Counted from the first letter of the stretch, positions 9,143 to 18,417 are shown. The stretch is 48,575 bases of DNA from Planctomycetia bacterium (GCA_030527015.1 JAUNBR010000024.1:1-48575); one strand, 5' to 3'. Made by a program: numbers and translations. The notes: generated by a model from the sequence alone, not told the origin.

Positions 9143-9646
9143 TTACTTAAATAGCGTTCGAGAAAGATTTTCTTCTTCAAAAAGTTTATTGTATAAATGG
9201 CGGATGACGTCTCGGAATGCTTGTTTTTGTGCCGAATCCAGATCTTGGACGAGAGAATTTGTGATATGCTCGATTTTTGTGCAGCAGTTATGGTGGATTT
9301 CTTCGCCCAGAGGAGAAATTTTAATGCATACCGCGCGACGGTCTTTCGAGCTGGTGACCCGCAGTAAAAGCTGTTTTCGAACCATACTCTCCACTAAAAC
9401 AGAGGTGGCGGGTACCGTCATATGTAGCCTTTCGGCCAGCTCCGTAAGCGTAATTCCTTCTGGTTTTGTGACGGTCAGTCGTGAAACAACAAACAAAGAT
9501 TTCTCTTGGCGTTTTGATAAAGAGTCCATTAAAGCGACTTGTGCCTGCGATAATGATGACGTGTGTATCATCTGGCGTAATTTGTCAATAATAAATGACA
9601 TTTTAAGAAACGGCTCGACTTCCGTATTTTCGAAATTACAGTTCAT
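9143..9646 (-). CDS. MarR-family transcriptional regulator
   Basis: This is a winged-helix repressor of 167 residues, usual for MarR. The recognition-helix region reads ITLTELAERLHMTVPATSVL (about 79-98). The wing follows with the family DRR signature (SSKDRRAVCIKISPLGEEIH). Flanking helices at both ends would form the dimer interface. It lies upstream of the adaptor/pump operon on the same strand, separated by about 420 bp that includes a MarR-box-like palindrome, so it probably represses that operon and responds to a small aromatic or amphiphilic ligand. No clear Shine-Dalgarno sequence precedes the ATG. The family call is firm; the target is inferred from position. Confidence 0.9.
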   Translation of the reverse strand: MNCNFENTEVEPFLKMSFIIDKLRQMIHTSSLSQAQVALMDSLSKRQEKSLFVVSRLTVTKPEGITLTELAERLHMTVPATSVLVESMVRKQLLLRVTSSKDRRAVCIKISPLGEEIHHNCCTKIEHITNSLVQDLDSAQKQAFRDVIRHLYNKLFEEENLSRTLFK

Positions 9647-9821
9647 AAATCTTTGGGGTAAGTGAATAAAAAAGATGGGGTGATATAATGGATATAAAAA
9701 GTAAATATGTCTGTTAATTAATTATTATCATATTATAACTATTTTTATTTTATGTCCAGAGGTATGTGCGGTAAAAATTTAAAAAATTATTAAAAAAAGG
9801 TTCATTTTTGAGTTTTTTTAT

Positions 9822-9900
9822 CTGGTTTTCTGTCCTGCGTGGTTCTGAAAACAGGCATTTTCAGTGAAGTAAAATACCAGGGAAAAGGAAATTTATCGTG
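9822..9900 (-). repeat. PIR, truncated copy, reverse orientation
   Basis: Contains GGTTCTGAAAACAGGCATTT, TCAGTGAAGTAAAATACCAG and GGAAATTTATCGTG; the outer left end is lost. Confidence 0.7.
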
Positions 9901-9929
9901 TTTTTTGGAATTTTGTATGCGATGTACTG

Positions 9930-10020
9930 CGAATTTTCGTATCTTCTGCATTTTTGTTTCGCTGAAATGCCTGCTTTCAGAAGCGCAAAAACGGAAATTT
10001 AAAATGGAGCCAGAGTATAT
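9930..10020 (+). repeat. PIR, copy with lost left end, forward orientation
   Basis: The right half is well conserved (GCTGAAATGCCTGCTTTCAG, then ACGGAAATTTAAAATGGAGC and GAGTATA). The left end is degenerate. Confidence 0.7.
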
Positions 10021-10058
10021 TTCAGAAATAGTACAGATAAATTTATAAAAATGTATTT

Positions 10059-10161
10059 AGACCCGATGCATTATAAAATTTTGCTTCTCTGGTATTTTGT
10101 TTCGCTGAAAATACCTGATTTCAGAGCTGTATGAAACGGAAATTTAAAGGAGAAGCAGTAC
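10059..10161 (+). repeat. PIR, full copy, forward orientation
   Basis: Runs from ACCCGATGCATTATAAAATT to AAATTTAAAGGAGAAGCAGT, with moderate divergence. Confidence 0.82.
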
Positions 10162-10454
10162 AGAACGTATATTTTGTTCGAGAAAGAGAAAAGAATATTA
10201 AAAGGAATTTAGGAGAACATAAAAAAAATGTGAAAATGGTTACGATAAAATGGTGTTATATTTTCTCTGGAGTATCCATTTTGACATGTAATGATAATAA
10301 TTTTGAGTCTTTTTCCTTTTTTTAATGGAAGGTCCCTTGGCGGAAAAGTGAATTATCGGTTAAAATCAGAATGGTTTATTTTTTGAGAGTACGATCTTTT
10401 TTCTGATTTTGTTGAGGATCGTCAGGCCAAAAGGTTTTGAAGACAGGAACCAAG

Positions 10455-12734
10455 ATGAAGAAATATTTAAATCGACAATTTATTTTGAATCCATTCGGTA
10501 TTTTGACAGTATTTTATATAATGGTATTTTGGGTGCCATTTTTTGGGGTGATTCATGCACAGGATATGATTCATGCGCAGGATATGGAGGAACTGGAAAG
10601 TGAGAATCAGGAGGAAGCAGTTCCGGAGGAAGGCCAGGTGTCTGCGGATGTTTTGTTGCCGGAGACCGTCTGTGCGTATTTTTTGATTCGAGATTTTCCG
10701 GAATTATCGGCGGTGTGGGAAACCACGCAGTGGGGGAGAATGTTACAGATTCCAGAGATGGAATCGGCCAGGAAAAGTCTGGCGGAGCAGATGCAGTCAC
10801 AGTATTCACGTTTAGAGGAACGTCTTGGAGTGGCACCGGAGGATATTTTTGAAATCGCATCCGGAGAAATCGCGGCCGCGTTACTTTTGATTCCGCCGAG
10901 TAAAGAGGCGGGAGAGGAGAAGGCTTCAAGATATGCAGTCGCGGTAATTATAGATGTGCATGATCGTACGGTGGAGACGCAGCAGGTTTTAAAGAAGATT
11001 TCGGAACGAGTGATTAAAAATGGGGGGAAGCACACAAAACAGACGATCGCCAGTGCGGAAGTGCATTTTTTGGATGTCGTGACTCCAGCGAAAGAAGATA
11101 AGGGGGTGAAATCTCAGACGCATAAGGTGATATATGTTTTGAAAGATGACAGGTTAATTGCGTCAGATGATTCAGAAACTATTCGTGGGATTTTACAGCG
11201 ATTAGGCGCGCTGGATTCTGATGATCCACCACCGTATTTTGGGGAGGTGCCGGGTTATTTAGACGTTTTAGAGCGGTGTTTTGGGGATATCGAGAAAGGG
11301 GATAAGAAGTTACCGGATATTATTTGGTATATAGATCCGATACGTTATGCAGCGGTTAAGCGTTTAATAAATATGCAGAAGGATCCGAAAAGTGTCAGAG
11401 GGCGGAATCCGGTGGTGAGTATGACGGCCACGGGTTTTGACGGAGTGGACGCGGTGGGAGGATTTATAACCCTGAAAACGGAGGGGTATGAATGTGTGCA
11501 CCGGACGTTTATAAGTATCCCTGAAGAGCCGACGAAATCACTGAAAATGCTGAATTTTCCAGCGAATGATAAATTTCAGGTGCCAGCATGGGTTCCAGAG
11601 AGTGTGAGTAAGTTTAATATTATTAATGTAAATTTCCTCGAAGTTTTTGATCATCTTGGTCCCGTGTTTAATCAGTTTTATGGGGAAGGAGATGAACACG
11701 TCTGGGATGATGTGTTATATGGTTTAAGTCAGGATCCGTATGGACCACAGGTGGATTTACGAGAAGATATTTTTGTATATTTGGGTGATTCTGTTATTTT
11801 CTTTACGGAAAATGAAGATCCTTCGGCGACAGATGCTGAGCGCAGAATGCTGGCCATTCCATTAAAAAATAGTGAAAAAATTCTAGATGCGCTGACTCGT
11901 TTATTAGAAGTGGAAGAAGGAATAAAAACAGAAGAGCTGGAAGATGGGAGAATCGTGTGGTCTTATGCGGAAGATCGAGAGGATCAGATGTCGGGAGGAA
12001 AGAGCCAGGACTCTCTTTTCCCTGATATGGCGATTACGGTCTGCGGTGATTATCTGATTTTTGCCTCTCACCAGGATTATATGAAAAAATTTGATTTTAA
12101 AACGGTCACGAAAAAAACAGGACTGGCAGAGAAAAAATCATTTAAAGATGTCGCTGCACAGCTGGATACCTTTATTGGAAAGAAACGTTCTTCTCTGGTT
12201 TATGAAGATACTCAGGCGCAGTATCATCATCTTTTTGAGATGTTTAAAGGAGGAAGCATTCCTCAGAGTAAGTCGATGCAGGCAAGATTTATTAATAAAA
12301 TTTTTACCGATCCAGATTCTGTCGGTACGCGTGAAACGTTACTGGATGCAAAAACCTTACCCGATTATGAAATTTTGAGACCATATTTTGCACCTGCCGG
12401 CGCGGCGATAAGAGAAGTGGAGAAGGGAATTTTAATGGAGGGGTTTTATCTTACCGTGGAGGAAGATCAGAAAGAGACGGCGGATGCTGAAGCACCGCAG
12501 GAGGTGGAAGGAGAAGAACTTTCGGGTGAGAATCTCAGTGATGATGTTTCAAAAGAACAGGATTTATTCGGTGCTCTGGAAACTGACTCGGGTGAGGCCG
12601 CGGATACAGATATTCAGGATGCAGTAAAAAATGGTGCTGTGGAAGAGGCGGAATCTGATGTGGATGCGGGGGAAAATGTGCTTCCGGATCTCCTTCTGGA
12701 GAATGAGCAGGATGATGTGGAATTACCCGAATAA
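10455..12734 (+). CDS. Secreted protein of unknown function with Glu/Asp-rich C-terminus
   Basis: The function is not recognised. The product (759 residues from ATG 10455) has an N-terminal signal peptide ending VIHAQ. Next comes an acidic linker, then a long mixed alpha/beta region of about 600 residues beginning ETVCAYFLIRDFPELSAVWE, and finally about 110 acidic, low-complexity residues. The opening of the domain resembles large secreted planctomycete proteins that I remember, but no domain can be named with confidence. An upstream TTG at 10437 would add six residues; ATG 10455 is preferred because AGGA lies about 7 nt before it. An 18-bp tandem duplication duplicates the IHAQDM motif at the predicted cleavage site. 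The gene stands alone, convergent with dusB. Confidence 0.75.
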   Translation: MKKYLNRQFILNPFGILTVFYIMVFWVPFFGVIHAQDMIHAQDMEELESENQEEAVPEEGQVSADVLLPETVCAYFLIRDFPELSAVWETTQWGRMLQIPEMESARKSLAEQMQSQYSRLEERLGVAPEDIFEIASGEIAAALLLIPPSKEAGEEKASRYAVAVIIDVHDRTVETQQVLKKISERVIKNGGKHTKQTIASAEVHFLDVVTPAKEDKGVKSQTHKVIYVLKDDRLIASDDSETIRGILQRLGALDSDDPPPYFGEVPGYLDVLERCFGDIEKGDKKLPDIIWYIDPIRYAAVKRLINMQKDPKSVRGRNPVVSMTATGFDGVDAVGGFITLKTEGYECVHRTFISIPEEPTKSLKMLNFPANDKFQVPAWVPESVSKFNIINVNFLEVFDHLGPVFNQFYGEGDEHVWDDVLYGLSQDPYGPQVDLREDIFVYLGDSVIFFTENEDPSATDAERRMLAIPLKNSEKILDALTRLLEVEEGIKTEELEDGRIVWSYAEDREDQMSGGKSQDSLFPDMAITVCGDYLIFASHQDYMKKFDFKTVTKKTGLAEKKSFKDVAAQLDTFIGKKRSSLVYEDTQAQYHHLFEMFKGGSIPQSKSMQARFINKIFTDPDSVGTRETLLDAKTLPDYEILRPYFAPAGAAIREVEKGILMEGFYLTVEEDQKETADAEAPQEVEGEELSGENLSDDVSKEQDLFGALETDSGEAADTDIQDAVKNGAVEEAESDVDAGENVLPDLLLENEQDDVELPE

Positions 12735-12764
12735 AAAAGTGTGTCGGACCCGTTATTTTGGGAA

Positions 12765-12850
12765 TATACCGGCTCCCTTTTCTATTTCCGTTTTGTGAGG
12801 TTCTGAAAGCAGGCATTTTCAGCGAAGCAAAAATTTATAGTGTATCGGGA
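12765..12850 (-). repeat. PIR, internally deleted copy, reverse orientation
   Basis: Runs from TATACCGGCTCC through TTCTGAAAGCAGGCATTTTC to AAATTTATAGTGTATCGGG. The segment usually between AGCGAAGCAAAA and the end is missing. Confidence 0.75.
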
Positions 12851-12926
12851 AATGCTTATTTTGTTTTCAGATAAATTCTGTTTTATTTCTGACAGTATGG
12901 TTTTATTTTAAATTTTAATTTAGTGT

Positions 12927-12979
12927 GTGGCCACGGACGCAGGATTTCGCGAGATATGAAATCCTGTTTCCGTGGTCAC
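12927..12979. terminator. Strong 22-bp hairpin between convergent genes
   Basis: The arms 12927-12948 and 12958-12979 pair over 22 positions with three mismatches around a 9-nt loop; the left arm begins GTGGCCACGGACGC and the right arm ends CCGTGGTCAC. It lies between the 3' ends of the secreted-protein gene and dusB. A clear T-run is missing, so it may be a transcription-end or RNA-stabilising hairpin rather than a textbook intrinsic terminator. Confidence 0.55.
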
Positions 12980-12988
12980 TTAATTTAT

Positions 12989-13083
12989 TTACTGGTTCTC
13001 GTTTAAATTTCCGTTTAGTGTGGCTCAGAAAATCTCTGGCTTTCAGAACAGTATAAAATGGAAATATAAGTAAAGCCAGTATA
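12989..13083. repeat. PIR-derived composite with two like ends
   Basis: Both ends resemble the same PIR end: ACTGGTTCTCGTTTAAATTT at the left and GGAAATATAAGTAAAGCCAG at the right, the latter being the inverse. It looks like a rearranged or fold-back copy. Confidence 0.6.
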
Positions 13084-13132
13084 AACAGAAGAGTAAAAAA
13101 CGCAAAAATAAAGAATAAACGAAGATATTAGA

Positions 13133-14230
13133 TCATTCGTTTTTTGCAGAAGCATTCTCGTTAAGGAAAGCGCCATCAAAAAAAACGTTTACGATTTCTT
13201 GAAATTCTTCTGGTGTGCGCATGGTGGCGATTCTTGCTCGGAAATGGCGTGCATGAGGTAAGCCAGCACCATAACGCGGAGCGAATTTTCTCATCTGGAT
13301 AATTGCTTCTGGTGGTGAGAAATATTCTAAAAGAAGGGAAAAATGTTTCTGAAGTACGTTTTTTTGTTGTTCCAGAGAAGGCGTTTCTGCTTTTCCTCCA
13401 CATAAAAGTGCGGCGGTCTGGCGAAAAATCCACGGACGTGAGAGCGCTGCGCGTCCGATCATAACGCCCTGAACGTGATAATCACGCAGTGCGCGCAGTG
13501 CGTCTTCCGGAGAGGAGATGTCTCCGTTTCCGATTAATGGGATTCGGCGTAAGAAGGATTTTACCTGCGAGATTTTTTCCCAGTCAGCTTTTCCAGAGTA
13601 CATCTGTTCCGCAGTTCTTCCATGAACGGTAATGGCACTTCCGCCGCCTGCTTCCACTGCCTGTGCGACTTCCGGGGCGGAAAAATCTTCCTTGTGAAAT
13701 CCCAGACGGATTTTTGCGGTAACTGGAATTCCGTCTGCTGCGGTCACGACATGCCGGACGATCTGCTCTATTTTTTCGGGGAACTGTAAAAGCCAGGAGC
13801 CACAGTGAGATTTCATCACCACGTCCTGTTCCGGGCAGCCAAAATTCAGGTCAAAAACATTAATTTCATACTGTTCCCGGAGTTTTTCTGTTATCTGTGC
13901 TAAACGTCCCGGATCATTATCCCACAGCTGGACGGCCAGCGGAGTGGGAATTTTCCCGTAAAGTGTTTCCGGATGATTTTCCGCGTTTATTTCTGTGGGA
14001 GATTTTTTAGGCGGAATACCGTAAAGCCGAGTGTGTAGTGGTTTTTCACGCGCCATTATTTCCAGAAGTCCCCGTGCATGCATCATTTCTGTGGCGTAAA
14101 GTCCCACACCACGAAATTCATGCAGGATTTTTCGAAAAGCGTTATTTGTGAAACCTGCCATGGGTGCCTGCAAAAGAGGTGGAAAAATAGATAAATTACC
14201 GATAATCAGAGGTGAAGAAAATTTTTCCAT
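13133..14230 (-). CDS. dusB: tRNA-dihydrouridine synthase, DusB-like
   Basis: This FMN enzyme reduces uridine to dihydrouridine in the tRNA D-loop using NAD(P)H. The TIM-barrel opens with LLQAPMAGFTNNAFR. The catalytic-loop motif FDLNFGCPEQDV has the general-acid Cys at 132. VTAKIRLGF and AITVHGRTAEQMYSGKADW supply the substrate and FMN contacts, and IPLIGNGDI and GVMIGRAALSRPWIFRQ form the phosphate-binding end. The 365 residues are longer than typical DusB proteins (about 320), partly through a Pro/Lys/Glu-rich insert at about 72-95. It is a stand-alone gene, with repeats on both sides. The family call is strong; the DusB subtype is by resemblance. Confidence 0.93.
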   Translation of the reverse strand: MEKFSSPLIIGNLSIFPPLLQAPMAGFTNNAFRKILHEFRGVGLYATEMMHARGLLEIMAREKPLHTRLYGIPPKKSPTEINAENHPETLYGKIPTPLAVQLWDNDPGRLAQITEKLREQYEINVFDLNFGCPEQDVVMKSHCGSWLLQFPEKIEQIVRHVVTAADGIPVTAKIRLGFHKEDFSAPEVAQAVEAGGGSAITVHGRTAEQMYSGKADWEKISQVKSFLRRIPLIGNGDISSPEDALRALRDYHVQGVMIGRAALSRPWIFRQTAALLCGGKAETPSLEQQKNVLQKHFSLLLEYFSPPEAIIQMRKFAPRYGAGLPHARHFRARIATMRTPEEFQEIVNVFFDGAFLNENASAKNE

Positions 14231-14364
14231 ACAGGTATCAGTTTTTGAATATATATATGATTTATCTGGCGGACGTATTATATTTTTATTTTATCGGAAT
14301 TTTTTAGTTTCTTTAAATGCCTGGTTCCATAAATACAGTTTTTCATGAATGAAATAAAGTAATT

Positions 14365-14470
14365 ATATCCGGATACTCATAAATTTTCACTTTCCTGGTA
14401 TTTTGTTTCACTGAAAATGCCTGTTTTCAGAGCCACAGAAAACGGGAATTTAAAGGAGAACCAGTATATA
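14365..14470 (+). repeat. PIR, full copy, forward orientation
   Basis: Runs from TATATCCGGATACTCATAAA to GGAATTTAAAGGAGAACCAG plus TATA. The core TCACTGAAAATGCCTGTTTT is intact. Confidence 0.83.
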
Positions 14471-14497
14471 TGAAAATGACAGTCAGATAATAAAAAA

Positions 14498-14527
14498 GTC
14501 CGGGAGACATAAAAACTCTCGCCGGAC
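14498..14527. other. GC-rich hairpin sharing a 15-mer with 3608-3622
   Basis: GTCCGGGAGA pairs with TCTCGCCGGAC (one bulge) around a short A-rich loop. A second small hairpin, TTCCC-CCCT-GGGAA, follows near 14533. The 15-mer ATAAAAACTCTCGCC is shared with the structured segment at 3608. Possible small RNA or attenuator; unproven. Confidence 0.4.
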
Positions 14528-14637
14528 CATATTCCCCCCTGGGAACGGAATCGCATGGTATACTGTTTCATCCCCTGTTTTTGAGGATATGGGTACATTA
14601 TATATGTGTGGATCTTTACTTTAGGAAAAGGTTTATA

Positions 14638-14736
14638 ACGGATGTATTAAAACTTTTCACTTTTTAGGCATTTTGCAGTAAAGGAAATACCTCTCGACAG
14701 AACTACACAAAATTAAAACTTAAAGCAGCGCAGTTA
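14638..14736 (+). repeat. PIR, decayed copy
   Basis: The order of segments is kept (AAACTTTTCACTTTTTAGGC, GGAAATACCTC, AACTACACAAAATTAAAACT), but identity is low. Confidence 0.45.
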
Positions 14737-14911
14737 CCCATATGAATGTAAATCGGTTTTTGAAAATTTGAACTTTTGTTCTTTATGCTATTTTCGTTAA
14801 AATTTTTTGAAACTCTGGCGAAAAAAATGGTAAAATCTGCAAAAAAGAGATTTTATGCTTGGGGTACTAAAAATCTTTATTTTGCAGTAACATAAAGAGG
14901 AAAGTAAAGTA

Positions 14912-14938
14912 AAAAAGAGCTGAAAATCAGCTCTTTTT
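14912..14938. terminator. Bidirectional intrinsic terminator after the sulfatase gene
   Basis: A perfect stem GAGCTGA/TCAGCTC with a three-base loop is extended by A-run/T-run pairing (AAAAAGAGC and GCTCTTTTT). It starts about 20 bp past the sulfatase stop on the minus strand. Confidence 0.85.
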
Positions 14939-14957
14939 CGTGCGTAAAGAAGAAAAT

Positions 14958-16661
14958 TTATTCTTCTTTCGTACTGCGCGGTATTCTTGCGCCAGTTTTC
15001 TTTAACCATTCATCCAATTTTTCAGTAAGCTGCTGTACGATCTGTGCATTTTCCTGCGCGACATTTTTTAGTTCCCGAGGATCTTCAGATAAATCGTAAA
15101 GTTCCAGTTTTACACCATTATTTGTATAAAAACGAATAAGTTTCCAGTTTTCATTTCGAATAATGCTGTAAGGATTATAGCCCCGACGATAATGTGGGAA
15201 ATGCCAAAAAAGAGTATCTCGAGTAAAATTTTGAATTTCACCAGTAATAAGTGGACGGATACTAATACCTTCCAGTTCTGCAGAGTCCTGCTTCTCTGCG
15301 GTCAGAGGTGAACCTGCGAAATCCAGAAGTGTGGGTAAAATATCGACTGAAGTAATCGGAATATTACAGATTTTAGGCGCGTTATTCATTTTTGGTTCCA
15401 CTGCGGAGGGGACATAAATGATCCATGGAACACGTATCCCTCCTTCATAAGGAGTCCCTTTTCCGCTGCGTAATGGAAAATTATCTGTCTGACCGCAAAA
15501 TCCTCCGTTATCAGATGTAAATATTATAATAGTATTCTCAGATATTCCCATCTCCTCTACTGCTGAAAGAATAGTTCCCAGAGCGTCATCCACACTTTCC
15601 ACCAGCGCTGCGTATGCGGGATTCCGGTGACGCGGAGATTTTTGTGTCGCGGCATCCGGCTCTCCCTGATCTCCATGAAACGGCGTTAAAAGTTTATCGT
15701 CGGTTTTTGCCATCAGACGTTTTTTTTCTTCATATTTTTTGATAATGTCTGATTTTCCCATGGTGGGAGAATGGACAGCATAATGAGAAAGCTGAATAAA
15801 AAAGGGTTTTTTTGCGTCCAGATTTCGACGTATGAATTTTACTGCTTCGTCTGCTTCCCGATCTGTAAGAAATTCACCCTGTCGTCGCGGCGGTAAATTT
15901 TGAATACGGTACTGAGGATTTTTAGTCGGATCTCCGGCTTTTTTTTCTGTGCTTCCAGGGTAATATGGATCAAAATAAGACGGTGGCTGTCCCAGATCGC
16001 ATCCACCAAAATTTTCATCGTAACCCTGCTTATCTGGAAAAAAATCATTGGTGCCGAGATGCCATTTTCCAATAAAACACGTGGCATATCCGCATTCTTT
16101 TAGATATTCCGCGATGGTTTTTTCTTCACATTCCAGCTGAATAGGATTTTTAGGAGTAAAAAGACCATTTTTTATTTCTTGTACGTATGGCCATTTCCCA
16201 TCTTCCATGACTGGAGGAGTACCTCCCTGAAATCGTGCGCGAATCCAGTCTGTAATTCCCAGTCGGGCAGGGGATTTTCCCGTCTGAATGGCAGCTCTGG
16301 TAGGTGAGCAGACCGCGCAGGCCGCGTAACCACTGGTAAAAACCACTCCTTTTTCCGCCAGTTTATCAAGATTCGGCGTTTCATGTAAAAGACTGCCTGT
16401 ATATCCCAGGTCATGTGCGCCCAAGTCGTCTGCCAAAATGAAAATAATATTAGGGCGGGAAGCAGTAAAATCTGAATTTTGAGCAATTAATGAACTGGAA
16501 ACACAAAAAACGGCAAAAACAGAACAAAATATGGTAAAGAAATTAAAAGCACGATAAATTTTTGTTTTTTTGGATTTTTGTTTTATAATATTATAAAATT
16601 TTGTTTTAATAAAAAATAAAAAATAGAAGTAAAAATAAGATAAAAATTTGAAAAAATACAT
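14958..16661 (-). CDS. Formylglycine-dependent sulfatase (arylsulfatase A-like)
   Basis: This exported hydrolase removes sulfate esters, probably from a sulfated glycan or mucin. The 567 residues include PNIIFILADDLGAHDLGY with the metal-binding Asp pair (78-79). The signature C-S-P-T-R has Cys118 as the residue to be oxidised to formylglycine, and GKWHLG and IIIFTSDNGG complete the metal and sulfate site. The start at 16661 is supported by AGGAGG 5 nt upstream. It gives an unusually long N-terminus with two hydrophobic segments (about 2-18 and 40-60), the second ending SLIAQN like a signal-peptide cleavage site. No maturase gene is visible in the window. Codon use is AT-rich compared with the genes around it. 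Confidence 0.95.
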   Translation of the reverse strand: MYFFKFLSYFYFYFLFFIKTKFYNIIKQKSKKTKIYRAFNFFTIFCSVFAVFCVSSSLIAQNSDFTASRPNIIFILADDLGAHDLGYTGSLLHETPNLDKLAEKGVVFTSGYAACAVCSPTRAAIQTGKSPARLGITDWIRARFQGGTPPVMEDGKWPYVQEIKNGLFTPKNPIQLECEEKTIAEYLKECGYATCFIGKWHLGTNDFFPDKQGYDENFGGCDLGQPPSYFDPYYPGSTEKKAGDPTKNPQYRIQNLPPRRQGEFLTDREADEAVKFIRRNLDAKKPFFIQLSHYAVHSPTMGKSDIIKKYEEKKRLMAKTDDKLLTPFHGDQGEPDAATQKSPRHRNPAYAALVESVDDALGTILSAVEEMGISENTIIIFTSDNGGFCGQTDNFPLRSGKGTPYEGGIRVPWIIYVPSAVEPKMNNAPKICNIPITSVDILPTLLDFAGSPLTAEKQDSAELEGISIRPLITGEIQNFTRDTLFWHFPHYRRGYNPYSIIRNENWKLIRFYTNNGVKLELYDLSEDPRELKNVAQENAQIVQQLTEKLDEWLKKTGARIPRSTKEE

Positions 16662-16666
16662 AAAGA

Positions 16667-16672
16667 CCTCCT
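16667..16672 (-). promoter_or_regulatory. Ribosome binding site of the sulfatase gene
   Basis: AGGAGG lies 5 nt before the ATG at 16661. It supports the long N-terminus with two hydrophobic stretches instead of a later start. Confidence 0.75.
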
Positions 16673-16949
16673 GTGTATATTAATGAGTAAAAACGAAAAT
16701 AAATTTAAAGTTTATTGTGTATATATAAAAATGAAAAAAAAGTTTCTATTTCCATTTAGGATGTTTTATTAGTGCACAAAATACCAGTGAAAATATTTTT
16801 TTATTCTCCAAAAAATCAAAAAATTTACTAAATCTGAAAAATGTATTTTATGATATATAAAATTTAACTTTTTGTACATTTTGTGTTTTATGAGGTGTCA
16901 GAGTATCTGAAACCATATAAAACGATAATCTAGAAAATAAAATCAGTTA

Positions 16950-18137
16950 TCAGAAATCATGTGAATTTTCCATTTTTGCAGCTCTTTTTTGGAGAAAAAA
17001 ATCGGTTTCGTCCTCTTCCAGGGCATGAGGTGGAAGCTGAAACTTAAATTCATTCGCCTGAAATTTAACGTTAAAATTTACTTCATTAAATTTTAACTGA
17101 AAAAGAATGACCTCATTTCCTTCTGCATCAGGACGATAAAATTCAATTTGGTACGGAAAAAAATCTTTTTGACCGAAATAAATAGAAATCGTGGAAGGAA
17201 TTTCTTCTGGAACATTTTTCAAAAAATCACTGAAACTGTTTAGTGTTACTGATTTTTTATGGCGCAGGGTTAAAATGTCGTGGAGAATTTCTTTTTTCCA
17301 TTCTCCTTTCAGATGATAAACAGGGATGACTGTCTGCTGACTGGAAATTTCTGTAGCCGTATGTGAATAAAAACGAAAATTTTTTTGAATATTTTCTAAA
17401 ATTCTTTCTAGACTCATCATTCCGTACCAGGGAGGAGAAAGATCGGAATTTTCTGTAGGAGAAAAGAGATATGTCTGATGAATTTTTTCCAGATTAAGAG
17501 AAATATATCGCGGTGTGGGGGAAGTGTGATTTCCTTTTGGCGGATCCTTCAAAAAAATATTTTGATTTCTCCAAAACTTTTTCCCCTCTGCATCTAATAA
17601 AAATACTTGGCGAATGTCCCTGTCTTCCAGCTGATGTGTAATTTCATAACGAAAACTAATCATCTCATTTTGATTTTTTGAGGAATAAATTCCAGATGGT
17701 ATGTCATGCTTTTTTTCTTGGTAAATTCCATTTCCAATAAATTTTTTTCCAAAAAAATAAGAAGTATATAACATTTTTGTGTAAATATTTCTCATTTTTC
17801 TGAGCTGGCTTTTACTGTGATGGAAAATTACCTCTGTTTTTTCGGTGTCAGATAAAACAGAATTACCACTTTCTTCTTGAATAGTACCCGGAGAGGGGAC
17901 AGAATTATTATATTCCTGTGCATAAACTGGAGTAAGGAGAGTTGCATTTTTTACGGTATTTTCTGATGAATGAAATAAAGTTCTTTCTAGAGGTGTAAAT
18001 TTTGTAAAAAATAAAAAGTTCTGGTGTAAACAAAAAATGTAATTCGGTGCGAATAATACAGTAAAAAAAAGAATAAAAAATACACTGTATTTTGTCCATT
18101 TTGACATTTTGAAAAATATTTTATTATAGATTTTCAT
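16950..18137 (-). CDS. Exported protein, possibly LolA-like fold
   Basis: The function is not firmly recognised. From ATG 18137 the product (395 residues) has a signal peptide with hydrophobic core YSVFFILFFTVLFA. A variable region follows, and then a beta-rich stretch of alternating strands (ISFRYEITHQLEDRDIRQVF, FFPYQIEFYRPDAEGNEVIL, FQLKFNEVNFNVKF). This ends in FKFQLPPHALEEDE, a pattern that recalls the end of LolA/LppX-like domains binding lipids in the periplasm. A GTG at 18263 could extend the frame by 42 residues, but it has no ribosome site and would bury the signal peptide. ATG 18107 is another option. The gene shares its AT-rich codon use with the downstream sulfatase gene, about 290 bp away on the same strand. 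Confidence 0.65.
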   Translation of the reverse strand: MKIYNKIFFKMSKWTKYSVFFILFFTVLFAPNYIFCLHQNFLFFTKFTPLERTLFHSSENTVKNATLLTPVYAQEYNNSVPSPGTIQEESGNSVLSDTEKTEVIFHHSKSQLRKMRNIYTKMLYTSYFFGKKFIGNGIYQEKKHDIPSGIYSSKNQNEMISFRYEITHQLEDRDIRQVFLLDAEGKKFWRNQNIFLKDPPKGNHTSPTPRYISLNLEKIHQTYLFSPTENSDLSPPWYGMMSLERILENIQKNFRFYSHTATEISSQQTVIPVYHLKGEWKKEILHDILTLRHKKSVTLNSFSDFLKNVPEEIPSTISIYFGQKDFFPYQIEFYRPDAEGNEVILFQLKFNEVNFNVKFQANEFKFQLPPHALEEDETDFFLQKRAAKMENSHDF

Positions 18138-18417
18138 ATTTTGTCGATTTTTCCAAAGAAAAAGGATGTAAGTACCGAAATTAGTAAAAGGTAAGAAGGT
18201 TTTTTTACGATAATAAAAAAAATACAGGAGATAACGGATTTTATGAAAATTCTTGTTATACACAGAAGAATCATGTCCGATTTCCTAAAAATTTGAACAG
18301 AAAAATATTTTTGTGAAGCTGATTTAAAAATTTCTTAGGTTTAGTGAAGCCAGATATTTTGAAAAGCGGAAAAATAGTGAATATAATACGCATATCATAA
18401 TTTGGATAAATAAATTT

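Larger units (their letters stand above)
9647..10454. other. Gene-free spacer with three palindromic repeats
   Basis: This divergent spacer of about 800 bp lies between the MarR gene and the next plus-strand gene. It starts AT-rich, including TTAATTAATTA near 9713, and then holds repeat copies at 9822-9900, 9930-10020 and 10059-10161. No protein-coding signal was found. Confidence 0.6.
14231..14957. other. Gene-free spacer with repeats, hairpins and a terminator
   Basis: The 727 bp between dusB and the sulfatase gene contain one full and one decayed palindromic repeat (14365-14470 and 14638-14736), a GC-rich hairpin at 14498-14527 and the sulfatase terminator. Short frames in it coincide with repeats and are not called. 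Confidence 0.6.

Noticed and set aside
10131..10325. 64-codon Lys-rich frame upstream of the secreted-protein gene
   Set aside because: It begins inside a palindromic repeat, and its composition only reflects AT-rich DNA.
16950..18263. GTG start at 18263 for the LolA-like protein
   Set aside because: No ribosome site, and it would place 42 extra residues in front of a clear signal peptide. ATG 18137 is preferred, although the upstream start is not excluded.
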